Shown here: positions 48,922 to 57,412 of the stretch, in pieces | How positions within the stretch are numbered: the stretch's first letter is position 1 | How the letters are laid out: each line of letters starts with the position of its first letter | Assembly: GCF_029760955.1 (NCBI RefSeq) | Contig: NZ_CP121682.1 | Coordinates: 6,324,001-6,388,000, forward strand | From: Streptomyces cathayae | GTDB lineage: Bacteria; Actinomycetota; Actinomycetes; Streptomycetales; Streptomycetaceae | Length of the DNA: 64,000 nt | Direction of reading: 5' to 3' | Notes under the pieces: model-generated | The model's input: the letters and a program-made list of their open reading frames with translations, nothing else | Told to the model about the DNA's origin: nothing | The model's database searches: none | Position numbers and translations under genes: made by a program

Positions 48922-51900
48922 ATGGCCTCGTTGCCGCTGACCCCTTCCGCCGACAGCCGGACCCGTGTGTCCGCTCTCCGAGAGGCGCTCGCCACCCGAG
49001 TGGTGGTCGCCGACGGAGCGATGGGCACCATGCTCCAGGCACAGGACCCCACGCTCGAGGACTTCGAGGACCTCGAGGGTTGTAACGAGATCCTGAACCT
49101 GACCCGCCCGGACATCGTCCGTTCGGTCCACTCCGCGTACTTCGACGCCGGTGTCGACTGCGTCGAGACCAACACCTTCGGCGCCAACCTCACCGCCCTG
49201 GGCGAGTACGACATCGCGGACCGCGTCGTCGAACTGTCCGAGGCGGGTGCGCGCATCGCCCGCGAGGCGGCGGACGAGTTCACGACGCGGGACGGCCGCC
49301 CCCGCTGGGTGCTGGGCTCGATGGGCCCCGGCACCAAGCTGCCCACCCTCGGCCACACCACCTTCGCCGCCATCCGGGACGCCTACCAGCAGAACGCCGA
49401 GGGCCTGCTCGCGGGCGGCGCGGACGCGCTGCTGGTGGAGACGACCCAGGACCTGCTGCAGACCAAGGCCTCCGTCATCGCCGCCCGCCGTGCGATGGAG
49501 ACCGCCGGCCACGAGGTCCCGCTGATCGTGTCGGTCACGGTGGAGACGACCGGCACGATGCTGCTGGGCTCCGAGATCGGTGCCGCGCTCACCGCGCTGG
49601 AACCGCTGGGCATCGACATGATCGGCCTGAACTGCGCGACCGGCCCGGCCGAGATGAGCGAGCACCTGCGCTACCTGGCCCGCCACTCCCGCATCCAGCT
49701 GTCGTGCATGCCGAACGCCGGTCTGCCGGAACTCACCAAGGACGGCGCGCGGTACCCGCTGTCCCCGCAGGAGCTGGCGGACGCACAGGAGAACTTCGTC
49801 CGCGACTACGGGCTGTCCCTGGTCGGCGGCTGCTGCGGTACGACGCCCGAGCATCTGCGGCAGCTCGTGGAGCGCGTGCACGGCCTCGCCCCGGCGGAGC
49901 GCGACCCGCGCCCGGAACCCGGTGCGGCCTCCCTCTACCAGACCGTTCCCTTCCGTCAGGACACCTCCTACCTGGCGATCGGTGAGCGGACCAACGCCAA
50001 CGGCTCCAAGAAGTTCCGTGAGGCGATGCTCGAGGGCCGCTGGGACAACTGCGTGGAGATGGCCCGGGAGCAGATCCGCGAGGGCGCGCACATGCTGGAC
50101 CTGTGCGTGGACTACGTCGGCCGCGACGGCGTCGCCGACATGAAGGAACTGGCCGGCCGGTTCGCCACCGCCTCCACCCTGCCGATCGTGCTGGACTCCA
50201 CCGAGGTCCCCGTCATCCGGGCCGGTCTGGAGAGGCTCGGCGGCCGGGCGGTCATCAACTCGGTCAACTACGAGGACGGCGACGGCCCCGAGTCCCGCTT
50301 CGCGCGCGTCGCGCAGCTGGCCCAGGAGCACGGTGCCGCGCTGATCGCGCTGACCATCGACGAGGTGGGCCAGGCCCGCACCGCCGAGAAGAAGGTCGAG
50401 ATCGCCGAGCGCCTGATCGCCGACCTGACCGGGAACTGGGGCATCCGCGAGGAGGACATCCTCATCGACTGCCTCACCTTCACCATCTGCACCGGCCAGG
50501 AGGAGTCCCGCAAGGACGGCAGCGCCACCATCGAGGGCATCCGCGAGCTGAAGCGGCGCCACCCCAAGGTGCAGACCACCCTGGGACTGTCGAACATCTC
50601 CTTCGGCCTCAACCCGGCCGCCCGCATCCTGCTCAACTCCGTCTTCCTCGACGAGTGCGTCAAGGCGGGCCTGGACTCGGCGATCGTGCACGCGTCGAAG
50701 ATCCTGCCCCTCGCCCGCTTCAGCGAGGAGGAGGTCACCACCGCCCTCGACCTGATCCACGACCGGCGCCGTGAGGGCTACGACCCGCTGCAGAAGCTGA
50801 TGCAGCTCTTCGAGGGCGCCACCGCCAAGTCCCTGAAGGCCGACAAGGCCGAGGAACTGGCGTCGCTCCCCCTGGACGAGCGGCTCAAGCGGCGGATCAT
50901 CGACGGCGAGCGCAACGGCCTGGAGACCGACCTCGACCAGGCGCTCGAGACCCGCAAGGCCCTCGACATCGTCAACGACACCCTGCTGGACGGCATGAAG
51001 GTGGTCGGCGAGCTGTTCGGCTCGGGCCAGATGCAGCTGCCGTTCGTGCTCCAGTCGGCCGAGGTCATGAAGGCGGCCGTCGCCCACCTCGAACCGCACA
51101 TGGAGAAGCTCGAGGACGGCGAGGACCTGGGCAAGGGCACCATCGTCCTGGCCACGGTCCGCGGCGACGTGCACGACATCGGCAAGAACCTGGTCGACAT
51201 CATCCTGTCGAACAACGGCTACAACGTCGTCAACCTCGGCATCAAGCAGCCGGTCTCCGCGATCCTGGACGCCGCCGACGAGCACAAGGCCGACGTCATC
51301 GGCATGTCCGGGCTGCTGGTGAAGTCCACGGTGATCATGAAGGAGAACCTGGAGGAGCTCAACCAGCGCGGGCTGGCCGCCGACTACCCGGTCATCCTGG
51401 GCGGCGCCGCCCTGACCCGCGCCTACGTCGAGCAGGACCTGCACGAGATCTACCAGGGCGAGGTCCGCTACGCCCGCGACGCCTTCGAGGGCCTGCGCCT
51501 GATGGACGCCCTCATCGGCATCAAGCGCGGCGTGCCCGGTGCCAAGCTGCCCGAGCTCCGGCAGCGCCGGGTCCGCGCGGCCACCGTGGAGATCGACGAG
51601 CGCCCCGAGGCCGGGCACGTCCGCTCGGACGTCGCCACCGACAACCCGGTCCCCACCCCGCCGTTCCGGGGCACCCGGGTGGTCAAGGGCATCCAGCTCA
51701 AGGAGTACGCGAGCTGGCTCGACGAGGGCGCCCTGTTCAAGGGCCAGTGGGGTCTGAAGCAGGCCCGCACGGGCGATGGGCCGACGTACGAGGAGCTGGT
51801 GGAGACTGAGGGACGGCCCAGGCTGCGCGGCCTGCTGGACCGGCTCCAGACGGACAACCTGCTGGAGGCGGCCGTCGTGTACGGCTACTTCCCGTGCGTC

Positions 51901-52443
51901 TCCAAGGACGACGACCTGATCGTCCTGGACGAGGCGGGCAACGAACGCACCCGCTTCACCTTCCCGCGCCAGCGCCGCGGCCGGCGCCTGTGCCTGGCCG
52001 ACTTCTTCCGCCCGGAGGAGTCGGGACAGACGGACGTCGTCGGCTTCCAGATCGTCACCGTCGGCTCCCGCATCGGCGAGGAGACCGCGCGGATGTTCCA
52101 GGCCAACGCCTACCGCGACTACCTCGAACTGCACGGGCTGTCCGTGCAGCTGGCCGAGGCACTCGCCGAGTACTGGCACGCGCGGGTCCGCTCCGAGCTC
52201 GGGTTCTCCGGTGAGGACCCGAGCGCGATGGAGGACATGTTCGCCCTGAAGTACCGGGGCGCCCGCTTCTCCCTCGGCTACGGCGCCTGCCCCGACCTGG
52301 AGGACCGTGCCAAGATCGCGGAGATGCTCCAGCCGGAGCGCATCGGCGTCCACCTGTCCGAGGAGTTCCAGCTGCACCCCGAGCAGTCCACGGACGCCAT
52401 CGTGATCCACCACCCGGAGGCCAAGTACTTCAACGCCCGCTGA
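48922..52443 (+). CDS. metH: Cobalamin-dependent methionine synthase
   Basis: A 1173-residue modular enzyme transferring a methyl group from 5-methyltetrahydrofolate to homocysteine through methylcobalamin. Homocysteine-binding domain: about residues 20-320 with zinc ligands in GGCCGTTPEH (Cys304, Cys305). Pterin-binding domain: about 345-600. Cobalamin cap and Rossmann domain: about 640-880, with the cobalt ligand in DVHDIGKNLV (about 750-759). Activation domain: about 920-1170, with RIGVHLSEEFQLHPEQSTDA near the end. All four modules are intact. ATG 48922 follows GAGGGAG. It is divergent from gylR. Confidence 0.98.
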   Translation: MASLPLTPSADSRTRVSALREALATRVVVADGAMGTMLQAQDPTLEDFEDLEGCNEILNLTRPDIVRSVHSAYFDAGVDCVETNTFGANLTALGEYDIADRVVELSEAGARIAREAADEFTTRDGRPRWVLGSMGPGTKLPTLGHTTFAAIRDAYQQNAEGLLAGGADALLVETTQDLLQTKASVIAARRAMETAGHEVPLIVSVTVETTGTMLLGSEIGAALTALEPLGIDMIGLNCATGPAEMSEHLRYLARHSRIQLSCMPNAGLPELTKDGARYPLSPQELADAQENFVRDYGLSLVGGCCGTTPEHLRQLVERVHGLAPAERDPRPEPGAASLYQTVPFRQDTSYLAIGERTNANGSKKFREAMLEGRWDNCVEMAREQIREGAHMLDLCVDYVGRDGVADMKELAGRFATASTLPIVLDSTEVPVIRAGLERLGGRAVINSVNYEDGDGPESRFARVAQLAQEHGAALIALTIDEVGQARTAEKKVEIAERLIADLTGNWGIREEDILIDCLTFTICTGQEESRKDGSATIEGIRELKRRHPKVQTTLGLSNISFGLNPAARILLNSVFLDECVKAGLDSAIVHASKILPLARFSEEEVTTALDLIHDRRREGYDPLQKLMQLFEGATAKSLKADKAEELASLPLDERLKRRIIDGERNGLETDLDQALETRKALDIVNDTLLDGMKVVGELFGSGQMQLPFVLQSAEVMKAAVAHLEPHMEKLEDGEDLGKGTIVLATVRGDVHDIGKNLVDIILSNNGYNVVNLGIKQPVSAILDAADEHKADVIGMSGLLVKSTVIMKENLEELNQRGLAADYPVILGGAALTRAYVEQDLHEIYQGEVRYARDAFEGLRLMDALIGIKRGVPGAKLPELRQRRVRAATVEIDERPEAGHVRSDVATDNPVPTPPFRGTRVVKGIQLKEYASWLDEGALFKGQWGLKQARTGDGPTYEELVETEGRPRLRGLLDRLQTDNLLEAAVVYGYFPCVSKDDDLIVLDEAGNERTRFTFPRQRRGRRLCLADFFRPEESGQTDVVGFQIVTVGSRIGEETARMFQANAYRDYLELHGLSVQLAEALAEYWHARVRSELGFSGEDPSAMEDMFALKYRGARFSLGYGACPDLEDRAKIAEMLQPERIGVHLSEEFQLHPEQSTDAIVIHHPEAKYFNAR

Positions 52444-52516
52444 CCCCGCCCGGCGGTTCGCCCGGGCGTGTGACAAGCGACTGCGTCGTGCGCGACGTAC
52501 ACTGGTCGGTCCACCG

Positions 52517-52547
52517 CAGGCCGGTTCCCCTTGTGGGAACCGGCCTG
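52517..52547 (+). terminator. Hairpin between metH and the HAD gene
   Basis: CAGGCCGGTTCCC and GGGAACCGGCCTG form a 13-base-pair perfect stem with a 5-base loop. A TACACT box lies at 52497-52502, just before it, so it may either end metH transcripts or lie in the leader of the next gene. Confidence 0.6.
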
Positions 52548-52572
52548 ATCGTCCCTTGAAGGAGGTACGTGG

Positions 52573-53301
52573 ATGACCAGTACGGTTCCGGCCACCGCGC
52601 TCGGCACTCTCCCCCAGGCCCTCGGCGCCGCCCCGGCCGAAGGCTCCCCCCTGCAGGCCGTGCTCCTGGACATGGACGGCACCCTGGTCGACACCGAGGG
52701 CTTCTGGTGGGACGTCGAGGTCGAGGTGTTCGCCTCCCTCGGCCACGCCCTCGACGACTCGTGGCGCCATGTCGTGGTCGGCGGCCCCATGACCCGCAGC
52801 GCGGGCTTCCTCATCGAGGCGACCGGGGCCGACATCCCCTTGACCGAACTGACGGTCCTGCTCAACGACGGCTTCGAGGACCGCATCTCCTGTGCCCTGC
52901 CGCTGATGCCCGGCGCCGCCCGGCTGCTCGCCGAACTGTCCGAGCACGGCATCCCCACGGCCCTGGTCTCCGCCTCGCACCGACGCATCATCGACCGCGT
53001 ACTGGGCTCGCTGGGCGCCCACCACTTCGCGCTGTCGGTCGCGGGCGACGAGGTCCCGCGCACCAAACCGCACCCCGACCCGTACCTGACCGCCGCCCTC
53101 GGTCTCGGCGTGGACCCGGTGCGGTGCGCCGTCGTCGAGGACACGGCGACCGGCGTGGCCGCCGCCGAGGCCGCGGGCTGTCACGTCGTGGCGGTGCCCT
53201 CCGTGGCCCCCATCACGCCGGCCGCCCGGCGGACCGTCGTACCGTCGTTGGAAACGGTCGATCTGACTTTTCTGCGCGGGCTGATGACGGAAATGCGCTA
53301 G
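52573..53301 (+). CDS. HAD-superfamily phosphatase
   Basis: A 242-residue haloacid-dehalogenase-type hydrolase of the beta-phosphoglucomutase-like subgroup. Motif I is LLDMDGTLVDTEGFWW (about residues 35-50), motif II TALVSASHRR, motif III Lys in PRTKPHPDPYL, motif IV VVEDTATGVAAAEAAG. A helical cap domain lies between motifs I and II. It removes phosphate from a sugar or similar compound; the substrate is unknown. ATG 52573 follows GAAGGAGG. A strong hairpin precedes it. Confidence 0.92.
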   Translation: MTSTVPATALGTLPQALGAAPAEGSPLQAVLLDMDGTLVDTEGFWWDVEVEVFASLGHALDDSWRHVVVGGPMTRSAGFLIEATGADIPLTELTVLLNDGFEDRISCALPLMPGAARLLAELSEHGIPTALVSASHRRIIDRVLGSLGAHHFALSVAGDEVPRTKPHPDPYLTAALGLGVDPVRCAVVEDTATGVAAAEAAGCHVVAVPSVAPITPAARRTVVPSLETVDLTFLRGLMTEMR

Positions 53302-53745
53302 GCGTTCACCCAGTGTGGAGCGGGTGGTGGGACCGGAATTCCCCAGGGCCCGTGTTCCGGTCGGCGGGTTGTGTGTCCGAAGGAATTCGGAGCGCTACCG
53401 GCTGGTGAATTCCGGTACCGCCCGGCCCGGTTCCGCTGTGATGTTCACCACCTTTCGAGGGGTCGGCAGGGGGGTCGGCATGTGGTGTCCGCGTCATTTC
53501 TGAGGCGGTCCGCGTTCCCTTGTGTCCCGATTGGTTGAACGCTGCCCCAATCCTTCCCCGTCCACGTTCGCCGGTGCGTTCACACCCGGTTCCACTGCGT
53601 GATGGAGGCTCAACTCCGGTCGCCGCGCCCCTCCCTACGGGCGCGGACTAATCTCATCGCGAGAACATCGCCCCATCCCCGTGGACGGCAGTGACAACCC
53701 CGTATGCCGCATACACGGAGTCGACAGCTCTGGAGAAACTCGAGC
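53302..53745. other. 444-base intergenic region
   Basis: No frame with convincing codon bias. It has lower GC than the flanking genes and long runs of pyrimidines (about 53510-53560). A TAATCT box at 53648-53653 lies about 95 bases before the lipoprotein gene and could be its promoter. No conserved RNA or repeat was recognised. Confidence 0.45.
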
Positions 53746-55350
53746 ATGAACCGCAAGACTTTGGTGCTGGCGGCCGCGATCGGCCTGCTCGCGCCGGTAC
53801 TCGCCGGCTGTGGCGACACCGGTGGTGGGAGCGGCGGCGGTGACGCGATCGTCGTCGGCACCACGGACCGGTTCACCGTCTCGGAGGAAGAGCCCGCTCC
53901 GGTCGACCCGGCGTACGCCTACGACGTCGGTACCTGGAACATCCTGCGCCAGACGGTGCAGACCCTGCTGGTCCAGCCGCGTGGCGACGGTGAGCCGGTG
54001 CCCGAGGCCGCGGAGAGCTGCGGCTTCACCGACACCGGCAACGAGCGGTACAGCTGCACCCTGCGCGAAGGCCTGAAGTTCTCGGACGGCTCGCCCGTCA
54101 CCGCCGCCGATGTGAAGTTCTCCATCGAACGCGCCCTCGCGATCCAGTCCGACAGCGGTGTGTTCGCCCTGCTGTCCACGATCGACACCGTCGAGACCAA
54201 GGGCGACCGCGAGGTGATCTTCCACCTCACGTCGGCCGACGCCACCTTCCCCTACAAGCTGTCGACCCCGGTCGCGGGCATCCTCAGCGAGAAGAAGTAC
54301 GACAAGGGCAAGCTGCGCGAAGGGTTCGACGTCGACGGCTCCGGCCCGTACACCATCGAGACCGAGGTCAAGGACGGCGAACTGGTCCGCGCCACCTATG
54401 CCAAGAACCCCTCCTACAAGGGGTCCCTGGAAGTGGCCAACGACAAGGTCGAGGTACGCAGCTTCGAGAGCGCCGAGGCCATGGGCCAGGCGCTCGAGGA
54501 CGGCGACGTCGACCTCATGACCCGCAGCATGTCGCCGGAGCAGATCCGGGAACTCGCCGGCAACAACGAGGACGCCATCGACCTCGTCGAGTCGCCGGGT
54601 CTGGAGATCCGCTACCTGGCCTTCAACACCGAGGCCCCCAGCGTGGAGACCAAGGCCGTCCGCCAGGCCATGGCCCAGATCATCAACCGCAGCGAACTGG
54701 TCGCCAAGGTCTACGGCTCCCAGGCCGAGCCGCTGTACTCGCTGGTTCCCGCGACCGTCACCGGCCACTCCAACGCGTTCTTCAACAGGTACGGCGACCC
54801 GGACGTCTCCAAGGCCCGCCAGTTGCTGGAGAAGGCCGGTGTCACCACCCCGGTGAAGATGACGCTGCACTACACGACCGACCACTACGGTCCCGCGACC
54901 AAGGCGGAGTTCGAGCAGCTCAGCAAGCAGCTCAACGACAGCGGCCTGTTCGAGACCGACATCAAGGGCGCGGCCTGGGAAACCTTCCGTCCGGCCGGCA
55001 AGGAGGGCAAGTTCGACGTCTACGGCATGGGCTGGTTCCCCGACTACCCGGACGCCGACAACTTCCTCGCCCCGTTCCTGGACAAGGACAACTTCCTCAA
55101 CTCGCCGTACGCCAACAGCCGGGTCAGCAAGGAACTCATCCCGGAGTCCCGCCGCCAGGCCGACCGGCTCTCCGCGGTCGGCAGCCTGAACGACATCCAG
55201 AACATCGTCGCGGAGGACGTGCCCGTGCTGCCCCTGTGGCAGGGCAAGCAGTACGGCGCCGCACGTGACGACATCACCGGCACCGCCTACATGCTCAACT
55301 CCTCCTCCACGCTCCAGCTGTGGGAGCTGGGACGAGGCGTGAGCGGCTGA
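53746..55350 (+). CDS. ABC-transporter peptide/solute-binding lipoprotein
   Basis: A 534-residue family 5 (DppA/OppA-like) extracytoplasmic binding protein. The signal peptide ends in the lipobox LAGC (Cys at about residue 22), so it is anchored by lipid to the outer face of the membrane. A Gly/Ser linker follows. The SBP_bac_5 domain has YSCTLREGLKFSDGSPVTAA and DVKFSIERAL near its N-terminus and KEGKFDVYGMGWFPDYPDAD further on. Such proteins capture oligopeptides or nickel complexes for import. No permease or ATPase genes are next to it, so it must use a transporter encoded elsewhere. A strong terminator follows. Confidence 0.93.
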   Translation: MNRKTLVLAAAIGLLAPVLAGCGDTGGGSGGGDAIVVGTTDRFTVSEEEPAPVDPAYAYDVGTWNILRQTVQTLLVQPRGDGEPVPEAAESCGFTDTGNERYSCTLREGLKFSDGSPVTAADVKFSIERALAIQSDSGVFALLSTIDTVETKGDREVIFHLTSADATFPYKLSTPVAGILSEKKYDKGKLREGFDVDGSGPYTIETEVKDGELVRATYAKNPSYKGSLEVANDKVEVRSFESAEAMGQALEDGDVDLMTRSMSPEQIRELAGNNEDAIDLVESPGLEIRYLAFNTEAPSVETKAVRQAMAQIINRSELVAKVYGSQAEPLYSLVPATVTGHSNAFFNRYGDPDVSKARQLLEKAGVTTPVKMTLHYTTDHYGPATKAEFEQLSKQLNDSGLFETDIKGAAWETFRPAGKEGKFDVYGMGWFPDYPDADNFLAPFLDKDNFLNSPYANSRVSKELIPESRRQADRLSAVGSLNDIQNIVAEDVPVLPLWQGKQYGAARDDITGTAYMLNSSSTLQLWELGRGVSG

Positions 55351-55374
55351 CGCCGCGGAGCCCCTGGCGGGCGC

Positions 55375-55440
55375 GCACACACCAGAGGGCGCCTCCGACT
55401 TCCCGTCTTGCGGAAGCCGGAGGCGCCCTCTGGTGTGTGC
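55375..55440. terminator. Bidirectional terminator, 23-base-pair stem
   Basis: GCACACACCAGAGGGCGCCTCCG is complementary to the sequence at 55418-55440 over its full length. CTTCC/GGAAG extends it inward. It lies between the convergent lipoprotein and response regulator genes. Confidence 0.9.
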
Positions 55441-55473
55441 GGAGTGGAGCCGGGGTGCGGACCGGAGCGGGAG

Positions 55474-56145
55474 CTACTGCGCCCCGGGGCGCACCAGACC
55501 GCTCTCGTACGCGTACACCGCCGCCTGTACCCGGTCACGCAGCCCCAGCTTCGTCAGGACATGACCGACGTGCGTCTTCACGGTCGTCTCACTGACGAAC
55601 AGGTCCGCGGCGATCTCCGCGTTGGACAGCCCCCGTGCCACCAGCTTCAGCACCTCGACCTCACGGTCGGTCAGGGTGTGCAGCGTGTCCGGCATCGGCT
55701 CGTCACCGGACGGCAGATGCGTGGCGTACTTGTCCAGCAGCCGGCGGGTGATGCTCGGGGCCAGCATCGCCTCACCGGCGGCCACCACCCGGATCGCCTG
55801 CACCAGTTCATTGGCCGGGGCGTCCTTCAGGAGGAAGCCGCTGGCACCCGCCCGCAGCGCCTCCACCACGTACTCGTCGAGATCGAACGTCGTGAGCACC
55901 AGCACCTTCGCCGGGCCGTCCCGCTCCGGGCCGGTGATCTGCCGGGTGGCCTCCACCCCGTCCATCCGCGGCATGCGGATGTCCATCAGCACCACATCGG
56001 GCTGCAGCGCCCGCACCTGGTCCTGGGCCTGGAGGCCGTCTCCGGCCTCACCGACGACCGCGATGTCCTGCTCGGCCTCCAGGATCATCCGGAAGCCCGT
56101 ACGCAGCAGCGGCTGGTCGTCAACCAGTAGGACGCGGATGGCCAC
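55474..56145 (-). CDS. NarL/LuxR-type response regulator (orphan)
   Basis: A 223-residue response regulator. The receiver domain (about residues 1-120) has the acidic pair in LLVDDQPLL, the phospho-acceptor Asp in DVVLMDIRMPRMDG and Lys in FLLKDAPANEL. The C-terminal LuxR helix-turn-helix (about 155-215) contains LTDREVEVLKLVARGLSNAE. It probably switches genes on or off after phosphorylation. GTG 56145 follows AAGGAGA. No histidine kinase gene is adjacent, so its partner must lie elsewhere. The nuclease gene upstream is 14 bases away and probably cotranscribed. Confidence 0.93.
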   Translation of the reverse strand: MAIRVLLVDDQPLLRTGFRMILEAEQDIAVVGEAGDGLQAQDQVRALQPDVVLMDIRMPRMDGVEATRQITGPERDGPAKVLVLTTFDLDEYVVEALRAGASGFLLKDAPANELVQAIRVVAAGEAMLAPSITRRLLDKYATHLPSGDEPMPDTLHTLTDREVEVLKLVARGLSNAEIAADLFVSETTVKTHVGHVLTKLGLRDRVQAAVYAYESGLVRPGAQ

Positions 56146-56159
56146 GTGACTCTCCTTCG

Positions 56160-57137
56160 CTAGTCCGCCCCCATTGTGCCCTGCGTGCCCTGCCCCTCCC
56201 GCCTCCGGGGCGCACCGGCCGGAGCCGGCCCGGACGCCCGTACCGGCAGCGGATACGGCGGGGGAGTGCCGCCGAACTCCGGGCAGTGCGCCTGGTGGTC
56301 GCACCAGCCGCACAGCTTGGTGGGACGTGGCCGCCAGTCACCCGTCTCCGTGGCCAGCCGGATCGCCTCCCACAGGGCCAGCAACTTGCGCTCCACGCGC
56401 TCCAGATCGGCGCGGACCGGGTCGTACGTCAGCACATCACCGCTGCCCAGGTACACGAGTTGCAGCCGGCGCGGGATCACCTGCTTCAGCCGCCACACCA
56501 CCAGGGCGTAGAACTTCATCTGGAACAGCGCGTCCTCCGCGTACTGAGGCCGGGGCGCCTTGCCCGTCTTGTAGTCGACGAGCCGCACCTCGCCGGTGGG
56601 CGCCACATCCACCCGGTCGATGATGCCGCGCAACCTCAGCCCGGAATCCAGCTCGGCCTCGACGAACAGCTCCCGCTCGGCGGGCTCCAGCCGGCTCGGA
56701 TCCTCCAGGGTGAACCAGCGCTCGACCAGCAGCTCCGCCTCCGCCAGCCAGCGCGCCAGCCGCTCACCCTCCGGGTCCTCGGCGAACAGCTCCGCGACCT
56801 CCGGCCTCGACTCCCGCAGCCGGTCCCACTGGCCCGGGACCAGCTGCTTCGCCCGCGGTGCCGTGCGCTCGGCGGCCGGGGCGTCGAAGAGGCGCTCCAG
56901 CACCGCGTGCACCAGCGTGCCCCGGGTCGCCGCCTCGCTCGGTTTCTCCGGCAGGCGGTCGATGACCCGGAACCGGTACAGCAGCGGACACTGCATGAAG
57001 TCACCGGCACGCGACGGGGACAGCGAGACGGGTGGCGCGGCGGCCACTTCGGGCGGGGCCCCGGCCACCACCGGCGGATCCGCCGCCACGACCGGCATGC
57101 TGTCGGGCCGTCCCGCGCCCTCGGTGCTCGTCTCCAT
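56160..57137 (-). CDS. RecB-family PD-(D/E)XK nuclease
   Basis: A 325-residue exonuclease-like protein of the Cas4/AddB nuclease group. The catalytic core is GIIDRVDVAPTGEVRLVDYK, containing Asp and the DYK motif, and ending TGKAP. An N-terminal cysteine in FMQCPLLYRF plus CGWCDHQAHC near the C-terminus can bind a 4Fe-4S cluster, as in that group. It probably acts on DNA ends in repair. ATG 57137 is chosen. The N-terminal 40 residues are Pro/Ala-rich and probably disordered. The gene is followed by the response regulator and is divergent from the site-2 protease. A polypurine tract separates the two promoters. Confidence 0.9.
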   Translation of the reverse strand: METSTEGAGRPDSMPVVAADPPVVAGAPPEVAAAPPVSLSPSRAGDFMQCPLLYRFRVIDRLPEKPSEAATRGTLVHAVLERLFDAPAAERTAPRAKQLVPGQWDRLRESRPEVAELFAEDPEGERLARWLAEAELLVERWFTLEDPSRLEPAERELFVEAELDSGLRLRGIIDRVDVAPTGEVRLVDYKTGKAPRPQYAEDALFQMKFYALVVWRLKQVIPRRLQLVYLGSGDVLTYDPVRADLERVERKLLALWEAIRLATETGDWRPRPTKLCGWCDHQAHCPEFGGTPPPYPLPVRASGPAPAGAPRRREGQGTQGTMGAD

Positions 57138-57183
57138 GCCCACAGACCTTACGGCCCGGTACTGACAGGGACCCGCACACCAG

Positions 57184-57216
57184 GGGTGGCCACAGGGAGA
57201 AAGGGTGGCCACAGGG
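57184..57216. repeat. Direct repeat GGGTGGCCACAGGG
   Basis: Two exact 14-base copies at 57184-57197 and 57203-57216 in the spacer between the nuclease and protease genes. They could be a binding site for a regulator. Confidence 0.7.
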
Positions 57217-57282
57217 GGAAGGGGAAAGGAAGAGAAGAGAGCGAAGGGGGAAAAGGGGGAAAAGGGGCAGGAGAGGAGAGGG
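57213..57282. other. Polypurine tract
   Basis: Seventy bases on the plus strand with only two pyrimidines (C at 57242 and 57268), rich in GGGGAAAA and GGAGAGG runs. It lies in the divergent promoter region and could form triplex (H-DNA) or R-loop structures. Confidence 0.85.
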
Positions 57283-57412
57283 CGAGCGGGCGCGGCGCCG
57301 GACGGCAAGAGACAGGGGTGCCGGGGCGAGACGTGGGGCGACGGCCGCATACCATCGATACCAGACCCTCCCGTCCGGCAGGCACGGGAAACGCAGCGAC
57401 GAGGGGACACCG

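Noticed and set aside
47866..53184. A 1772-codon open frame on the minus strand covering gylR and all of metH.
   Set aside because: Only the gylR part has a domain and sensible codon bias. The rest is antisense to metH, a common result of very high GC in Streptomyces.
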